A DNA stretch of 64,000 bases. Source: an uncultured Porphyromonadaceae bacterium. GTDB lineage: Bacteria > Bacteroidota > Bacteroidia > Bacteroidales > Muribaculaceae. The stretch lies in assembly GCA_900546365.1 (NCBI GenBank), contig URCF01000009.1, positions 1-64,000 of the forward strand, in the 5' to 3' direction. The translations under genes were made by a program, and so were the position numbers. The notes below the pieces were generated by a model. The model was not told the origin of the DNA and did no database searches. It worked only from the letters and a program-made list of their open reading frames with translations. Below, piece by piece: positions 59,343-64,000 of the stretch (position 1 is the first letter of the stretch; the number at the start of each line of letters is the position of its first letter).

Positions 59343-59350
59343 TACCTTTG
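59343..59350 (+). promoter_or_regulatory. -7 box abutting the plsC start codon
   Basis: TACCTTTG ends seven bases before the ATG at 59358, predicting an mRNA with a leader of about three bases. It also shows that the in-frame ATG at 59286 cannot be the real start if this promoter is used. Confidence 0.55.
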
Positions 59351-59357
59351 CGCTGTT

Positions 59358-60077
59358 ATGCTACTTATCCTTTACAGAATATATCAGTGTTTGGTGATGC
59401 TGCCTGTGTTGTTGGTGGCTACAGTGATAACAGCCTTGATAGCCATCATAGGCTCAATCTGCGGCCTTGGCCGGTGGTGCGGCTACTGGCCCGAGATGGT
59501 GTGGGCCAGGATGTGGTGCATCCTCGCTTTCGTGCGTGTGGAGGTGCATGGCCGTGAGAATATCTCCCCCTCCGTTTCATATATGTTTGTGACCAACCAT
59601 CAGAGTGCCTACGATATATTCTCCATCTACGGCTACCTTGGCCACTCTTTCCGCTGGATGATGAAGCAGGAGCTGCGGAAGATTCCGCTCGTGGGGCTCG
59701 CATGCCAGAAATCCGGTCAGATATTTGTGGATCGCTCCTCGCCAACGGCCATCCGCCACACCATGGAGCGTGCCGAAAAGCAGCTGCGCGGCGGCATGAG
59801 TCTGGTGGTGTTTCCTGAAGGGGCGCGTACATGGACCGGCAAGATGCGTCAGTTCAAGCGTGGGGCGTTCCTGCTTGCCACTGAGTTTTCGCTTCCGGTG
59901 GTGCCTCTCACCATCGATGGCGCATTCAAGGTGATGCCGCGCACAGCACGTTTGCCGCGCTGGGGCGTGATACGCCTCACCATCCACAAGCCTATCCTCC
60001 CGCCGCAGGAGGGGTATGATCTCCCCGCGTTGATGGAGGAGAGCCGCGAGGTGATCGCCTCCGCTTTGCCACAGTAA
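59358..60077 (+). CDS. plsC: 1-acyl-sn-glycerol-3-phosphate acyltransferase
   Basis: Makes phosphatidic acid for phospholipids at the inner membrane. 239 residues with an N-terminal membrane helix (MLLILYRIYQCLVMLPVLLVATVITALIAIIG, here in two parts of the same hydrophobic stretch). Acyltransferase motif I is NHQSAYD (His81, Asp86), motif III is FPEGARTWTGKMRQFKRGAF, and motif IV VVPLTIDGAF. The ATG at 59358 was chosen because the -7 box lies just before it and the earlier in-frame region is not hydrophobic or conserved. Divergent from guaB. It could also be a lysophospholipid or ornithine-lipid acyltransferase of the same family. Confidence 0.9.
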   Translation: MLLILYRIYQCLVMLPVLLVATVITALIAIIGSICGLGRWCGYWPEMVWARMWCILAFVRVEVHGRENISPSVSYMFVTNHQSAYDIFSIYGYLGHSFRWMMKQELRKIPLVGLACQKSGQIFVDRSSPTAIRHTMERAEKQLRGGMSLVVFPEGARTWTGKMRQFKRGAFLLATEFSLPVVPLTIDGAFKVMPRTARLPRWGVIRLTIHKPILPPQEGYDLPALMEESREVIASALPQ

Positions 60078-60156
60078 TCAAACTTCCGGCACCGGCAGAT
60101 TGTTGTATATCCTGAAAACCGACAAAATGTCAGTATGGTATGTCATTTTTCAGATT

Positions 60157-60172
60157 TGGCACGGATTGTGCA
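60157..60172 (+). promoter_or_regulatory. Possible sigma-54 (-24/-12) promoter of groESL
   Basis: TGGCAC, five bases, GTGCA: the GG (60158-60159) and GC (60170-60171) doublets are exactly 10 bases apart, and only one base departs from TGGCAC-N5-TTGCA. Predicted start near 60183, leader about 48 bases. A poorer TAnnTTTG-like box (TACCCTTG, 60173-60180) overlaps. The same bases also form a small inverted repeat (GCAC-N5-GTGC). No CIRCE element was seen. Confidence 0.4.
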
Positions 60173-60230
60173 TACCCTTGTAGTGTGAAATTCATATAAC
60201 CAAAACAACAATATAAAAACTTTACCCACT

Positions 60231-60503
60231 ATGAACATCAAACCGCTTGCCGACCGCGTGCTCATCGCACCGTGTCCCGCCGAAGAAGTAACCATGGCCG
60301 GTATCATCATCCCCGATTCCGCCAAGGAAAAACCGCTCAAAGGCCGCGTGCTCGCCACCGGTAACGGCACTAAGGACGAAGAAATGATTGTGAAGCCTGA
60401 TGACACTGTGCTCTATGGCAAATATGCCGGCACCGAGGTGGAGCTCGATGGCGAAACATATCTCATCATGCGTCAAAGCGACATTTTGGCTGTTATTGAA
60501 TAA
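60231..60503 (+). CDS. groES: Co-chaperonin GroES
   Basis: Lid of the GroEL folding chamber, 90 residues. IKPLADRVLI at the start, the mobile loop AEEVTMAGIIIPDSAKEKP, and the C-terminal DGETYLIMRQSDILAVIE are family signatures. Followed by groEL after 23 bases. The 153-base gap upstream contains the sigma-54-like site. Confidence 0.98.
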   Translation: MNIKPLADRVLIAPCPAEEVTMAGIIIPDSAKEKPLKGRVLATGNGTKDEEMIVKPDDTVLYGKYAGTEVELDGETYLIMRQSDILAVIE

Positions 60504-60526
60504 CTCTAAAAATTTATAGCACTACT

Positions 60527-62164
60527 ATGGCTAAAGAAATAAAATTTGAAATCAAGGCTCGCGAAGAGCTCAAGAAAGGTGTTGACGCTCTCGCCGACGC
60601 CGTTAAGGTGACTCTCGGTCCCAAAGGCCGCAATGTGATTATTGATAAGAAATTCGGCGCTCCCCACATCACCAAGGATGGTGTGAGTGTGGCTCGCGAG
60701 GTGGAGCTCGAGGATCCATTCCAGAATATGGGTGCCCAACTCGTCAAAGAGGTGGCTTCCAAAACCGGTGACGATGCCGGCGATGGCACAACCACTGCCA
60801 CTGTGCTCGCACAGTCGATAATCAATGTCGGCCTCAAGAACGTGGCTGCCGGAGCTAACCCTATGGATATCAAGCGCGGTATCGACAAAGCTGTGGCCAA
60901 CGTGGTGGAGAACATCCGCGCCATGGCTCAGGAAGTGGGCGATGACTTCAAGAAAATCGAGGATGTGGCCCGTGTGTCGGCCAACAACGACGAGAATATC
61001 GGCCGTCTCATTGCCGAGGCCATGAAGAAGGTGAAGAAAGAAGGCGTGATCACTGTTGATGAAGCCAAGGGCACCGAAACCACCGTGGACATCGTGGAAG
61101 GTATGCAGTTTGACCGCGGGTTCATCTCACCCTACTTCATCACCAACTCCGAGAAGATGGAGGCCGCTCTCGATTCGCCTTACGTGCTCCTCTACGACAA
61201 GAAGATTTCCAACCTCAAGGATATTCTCCCCATTCTTGAAGCCACAGCCCAGAGCGGTCGTCCGTTGCTCATCATCTCCGAGGATGTTGACCAGCAGGCT
61301 CTCGCCACTCTCGTGCTCAACTCCCTCCGTGGTTCGCTCAAAATCTGCGCTGTCAAGGCTCCCGGCTTCGGCGACCGCCGAAAGGAGATGCTTGAGGATA
61401 TCGCCATCCTCACCGGTGGCGTGGTGATCAGCGAGGAGAAAGGCATGAAGCTCGAATCCGCCACCATCGACTATCTTGGCCGTGCTGACAAAATCACTGT
61501 CAACAAGGAAAACACTACTATTGTCAACGGTGCCGGCAGCAAGGAGGCCATCGCCAACCGCGTTGCCCAGATCCGCGCTCAGATCGAGCAGACCACTTCC
61601 GACTACGACCGCGAGAAGCTCCAGGAGCGTCTTGCCAAACTGGCCGGTGGTGTGGCTGTGCTCCATATCGGCGCTCCCAGCGAAGTGGAGATGAAAGAGA
61701 AGAAGGACCGCGTGGACGACGCTCTCTCTGCCACCCGTGCTGCCATCGCCGAGGGTATCGTGCCCGGTGGCGGTGTGGCCTACATCCGCTGCGTTGAAAA
61801 ACTCGAAGCTCTCAAGGGCGACAACGATGACGAAACCACCGGTATCCTCATCGTCAAACGCGCCATCGAGGAGCCGCTTCGTCAGATTGTGGCAAACGCC
61901 GGAGTGGAAGGCGCCGTTGTGGTTCAGAAAGTGAAGGAAGGCAAAGGTGACTTCGGCTACAATGCCCGCACCGACACTTATGAGAATCTGCTTGCAGCCG
62001 GTGTGATCGATCCCGCCAAGGTGACCCGCGTGGCACTTGAGAATGCCGCTTCCATCGCCGGTATGTTCCTCACCACCGAATGTGTGATTGCAGAGAAGAA
62101 GGAAGAGAATCCCGCACCCGCAATGCCTGCTCCCGGTATGGGTGGCATGGGCGGCATGATGTAA
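60527..62164 (+). CDS. groEL: Chaperonin GroEL
   Basis: 60-kDa ATP-dependent folding chaperone, 545 residues. VTLGPKGRNVIIDKKFG and the ATP segment GDGTTTATVLAQ are present, as is the catalytic Asp region and the flexible GGMGG-M C-terminal tail (MPAPGMGGMGGMM). Complete and typical. Codon use is strongly biased to C-ending codons, as in highly expressed genes. Ends in a strong terminator. Confidence 0.99.
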   Translation: MAKEIKFEIKAREELKKGVDALADAVKVTLGPKGRNVIIDKKFGAPHITKDGVSVAREVELEDPFQNMGAQLVKEVASKTGDDAGDGTTTATVLAQSIINVGLKNVAAGANPMDIKRGIDKAVANVVENIRAMAQEVGDDFKKIEDVARVSANNDENIGRLIAEAMKKVKKEGVITVDEAKGTETTVDIVEGMQFDRGFISPYFITNSEKMEAALDSPYVLLYDKKISNLKDILPILEATAQSGRPLLIISEDVDQQALATLVLNSLRGSLKICAVKAPGFGDRRKEMLEDIAILTGGVVISEEKGMKLESATIDYLGRADKITVNKENTTIVNGAGSKEAIANRVAQIRAQIEQTTSDYDREKLQERLAKLAGGVAVLHIGAPSEVEMKEKKDRVDDALSATRAAIAEGIVPGGGVAYIRCVEKLEALKGDNDDETTGILIVKRAIEEPLRQIVANAGVEGAVVVQKVKEGKGDFGYNARTDTYENLLAAGVIDPAKVTRVALENAASIAGMFLTTECVIAEKKEENPAPAMPAPGMGGMGGMM

Positions 62165-62193
62165 TTCTCACCCCATAACCTTATATTGAAAAA

Positions 62194-62235
62194 CACCCCC
62201 GTCGGAGATTTTCCGACGGGGGTGCTTTGTTTTGG
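62194..62235. terminator. Terminator of groESL, also usable by the subtilase gene
   Basis: Perfect 13-bp stem 62194-62206/62212-62224 with a 5-base loop; T-rich on both strands (ctttgttttg on plus, five T on minus). Confidence 0.9.
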
Positions 62236-62249
62236 GAGGGTTATCGTTG

Positions 62250-64000
62250 TCAGCGAACAGCTATCTTGGTAGAGGTGCCGCCTACGCGCACCACATAGAT
62301 GCCGCTCTGCAGACCGTTGAGGTCAATGGTGGTCAAACCGTTGTTGCAGCGGCTCTTCTTCACCAGTGTGCCCATTGAGGAGAACAGCTCCACATCGGCA
62401 GCCACAGGAGAGGCGATGTTCAGTTCGCGGCCTTCGAGCCATGTCTTGACACCATTGCCGGCCTCGGATTCATCAATACCGATGTTGTTGATGCCATCAA
62501 GCGCAAGCACATGCTTGAGACCATTGAAGCAGTCAAATTTGCCGTAGCCCGATTTGTTGTTGGGCTCGGAGCCGGTGTTGGCATCGCGTTTGGCTGTTGC
62601 AGCTATAGCTTCACGCGCCATGTCGGTGGTGAGCTCGGGATAAGCTTCAAGCCACAATGCCATACTGCCGGCTACAACCGGTGAGGCCATTGATGTGCCG
62701 ATATTCAAGTAATAGATGTATGTGTTGCCATCTGCATCGGAGGTTTTGTCGTTGACCATAGCATCGACGCCTGCAAAATAATAATTGTTGGCGGCTGCCA
62801 CCACAAATGCGCCCGGAGCCAGTACATCAGGCTTCATGCGGCCATCGGCACTCGGTCCTTGGCTGGAGAAGGTTGATACTGCGCCTACGGGGAGTGTGGT
62901 CTCATTATAATCGCCGTAGGTATAGAGGCCCTCTACTCCGTACACAGGGAATGCGAAACGTGAGTTGTAGGAACCGACGGAGATCACTGAGTTGCCTGTG
63001 CCTCCGATTTCACCGGCCGACATCTCGCCGTCGCCGGCAGTGAACCCACGGAATCCACCGCTGCTGAATCCCTGATACTTGAGGTTCCAGATGTTCACTT
63101 CCTGCCCATCTTCACCCTCCACCTCAATGCCGATGTAGCGTCCGGAGGAGATTGATGTGATGTAGAATTCAATATACACATTGGGTTTCTCACCTTCCTG
63201 GGTTCCGGCGGGTACCAACTTGAAATATGCATCAACCCCATCATCGCTGAAATATTTGCTCTGGGGAGTTGAATCTGTGGAACTTGCCGAGTATGTTTCG
63301 ATAGCCTTGCCTTTGGCATTGTACAGACACACCTTCACTGTGATGGGTGTCTCCTGACGGCCCCAGATATCCACAGCAGAGTTTTTGTCGGAGGTGGACG
63401 GTATGGTCAGCAAAGTTTTGAGCGGATCGGTGGAGCTTATCTTTTTGCCGACATGAAATTCATATTCGCCTTCGTTGCCCACAGCACCTACAAGGATACA
63501 ACCCGGCTCTATGGCGCTGTCGAAATATTTGTCAAGGTATGAGGTGCCATCGTGAGGACCTTTGTGTGAGCCGAGGCTCATGTTGATCACACACGGTTTG
63601 CCCACGCTCTTGGCGTAATCCTTGATATACTCCACTGCATTGGGTATATCCACTGTGTTGTTGCCGAAGCTCACAAACACAATGTCGGCTTCCGGAGCCA
63701 CGCCATAATATTTAGAGGTGAGGTCACCGCCGGCTGCGATGCTGGTGGTGTGTGTGGCATGATATTCTGAAGCTACATCGTAGCGTGCAGCCTTTATTTC
63801 CTCGGGGGTGGAGTACTCGATGCCGTAGTTGAAATTGGCCGGAGCCTTGCCTCCGCTCACCTTTTGGTTCCACACACGCTTGATACGCAGTGTTTTGCCG
63901 TCTATATCCCTGAAGGCAAGGTGGTTGTACTCGATGCCGGTGTCTATCACACCTACCACCACACCTGCGCCGGTGTAGGCGGCCGGAAGTTGGTTGCCGG
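62250..64000 (-). CDS. Subtilisin-family (S8) serine protease with sorting tail, partial
   Basis: The 5' end lies beyond the window; the frame stays open to 64000 and reads NQLPAAYTGAG before VVGVIDTGIEYNH, so the true start with signal and pro-peptide is outside. Catalytic Asp is in VIDTG, His in YHATHTTSIAAG and Ser in GTSMASPVVAG; the oxyanion Asn is probably in GAVGNEG. An insert between His and Ser carries beta-rich sequence (about 190-330 of the visible part) as in other Bacteroidales S8 enzymes of cell-surface type. The last about 80 residues (LFSSMGTLVKKSRC, QSGIYVVRVGGTSTKIAVR) match the type A type IX-like sorting domain. Secreted or surface protease; substrate unknown. The His motif HATHTT departs from the usual HGTHVA. 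Confidence 0.9.
   Translation of the reverse strand, partial: GNQLPAAYTGAGVVVGVIDTGIEYNHLAFRDIDGKTLRIKRVWNQKVSGGKAPANFNYGIEYSTPEEIKAARYDVASEYHATHTTSIAAGGDLTSKYYGVAPEADIVFVSFGNNTVDIPNAVEYIKDYAKSVGKPCVINMSLGSHKGPHDGTSYLDKYFDSAIEPGCILVGAVGNEGEYEFHVGKKISSTDPLKTLLTIPSTSDKNSAVDIWGRQETPITVKVCLYNAKGKAIETYSASSTDSTPQSKYFSDDGVDAYFKLVPAGTQEGEKPNVYIEFYITSISSGRYIGIEVEGEDGQEVNIWNLKYQGFSSGGFRGFTAGDGEMSAGEIGGTGNSVISVGSYNSRFAFPVYGVEGLYTYGDYNETTLPVGAVSTFSSQGPSADGRMKPDVLAPGAFVVAAANNYYFAGVDAMVNDKTSDADGNTYIYYLNIGTSMASPVVAGSMALWLEAYPELTTDMAREAIAATAKRDANTGSEPNNKSGYGKFDCFNGLKHVLALDGINNIGIDESEAGNGVKTWLEGRELNIASPVAADVELFSSMGTLVKKSRCNNGLTTIDLNGLQSGIYVVRVGGTSTKIAVR

Noticed and set aside
59286..59357. Longer N terminus of plsC
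   Set aside because: It would begin upstream of the -7 box and adds a non-hydrophobic, non-conserved segment.
60078..60230. CIRCE element before groES
   Set aside because: No TTAGCACTC-N9-GAGTGCTAA sequence or close variant is present.

Overview
The window looks like chromosome of a gut Bacteroidales, most probably a Muribaculaceae relative. This is inferred from gene content and signals, not from any database search. The signs are: promoters of the Bacteroidetes type (TTTG, 19-20 bp, TAnnTTTG) with almost no Shine-Dalgarno sequences; a Mfa/Fim-type fimbrial operon whose subunits are lipoproteins; three secreted proteins with C-terminal tails like type IX secretion (Por) sorting domains; OstA-like and SurA-like envelope factors next to guaB; a GH84 hexosaminidase; and an SRP RNA of Bacteroidetes type.

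Layout. 1-361: terminator of an unseen upstream gene, a 9-bp tandem repeat and the SRP RNA gene. 362-2258 (+): a glucosaminidase, then queF and queC for queuosine precursors. 2242-4630 (-): GNAT protein, Fe-type alcohol dehydrogenase, rpsU. 4774-14970 (-): one fimbrial operon read in the order DUF3575 outer-membrane protein, DUF3868/OmpA-like protein, Mfa1-like major subunit, terminator, FimB/Mfa2-like anchor, fimbrillin-like subunit, DUF4906 giant subunit, thioredoxin-fold lipoprotein. A divergent AraC-type regulator (15460-16365) sits at its head. 16447-20216 (-): purC, menG/ubiE, pepO. 20312-23970 (-): a lower-GC restriction-modification cassette made of two paralogous cytosine-5 methyltransferases, the second fused to a putative PD-(D/E)xK nuclease.

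24043-30538 (-): flavoprotein, asnS, an rluB-type pseudouridine synthase with a long Asn/Tyr/Arg/Gln-rich tail, a secreted protein with a sorting tail, purB. 30612-33541 (+): polysaccharide deacetylase, GT2 and a GT87/DUF2029-like membrane transferase; the fold set recalls ArnD-ArnC-ArnT of lipid A modification. Then ferritin (+), a large outer-membrane beta-barrel receptor (-), a small Pro-rich lipoprotein (+) and a 1577-residue GH2 beta-galactosidase with tandem C-terminal repeats (-). 42579-49395 (-): tripartite RND efflux pump followed by lpxA. 49615-59234 (-): guaB, two parvulin-type chaperones, OstA-like protein, GH84 enzyme. 59358-62164 (+): plsC, groES, groEL. 62250-64000 (-): subtilase, cut by the window end.

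The most interesting points are the methyltransferase-nuclease fusion, the ArnD/C/T-like cassette, -7 boxes that abut start codons and predict leaderless mRNAs, a sigma-54-like site before groES, the terminator between major and minor fimbrial subunits, the disordered tail on the pseudouridine synthase with a switch-like leader, and a degenerate 9-bp tandem repeat present at two distant places. No tRNA, rRNA, CRISPR array or insertion sequence was recognised.
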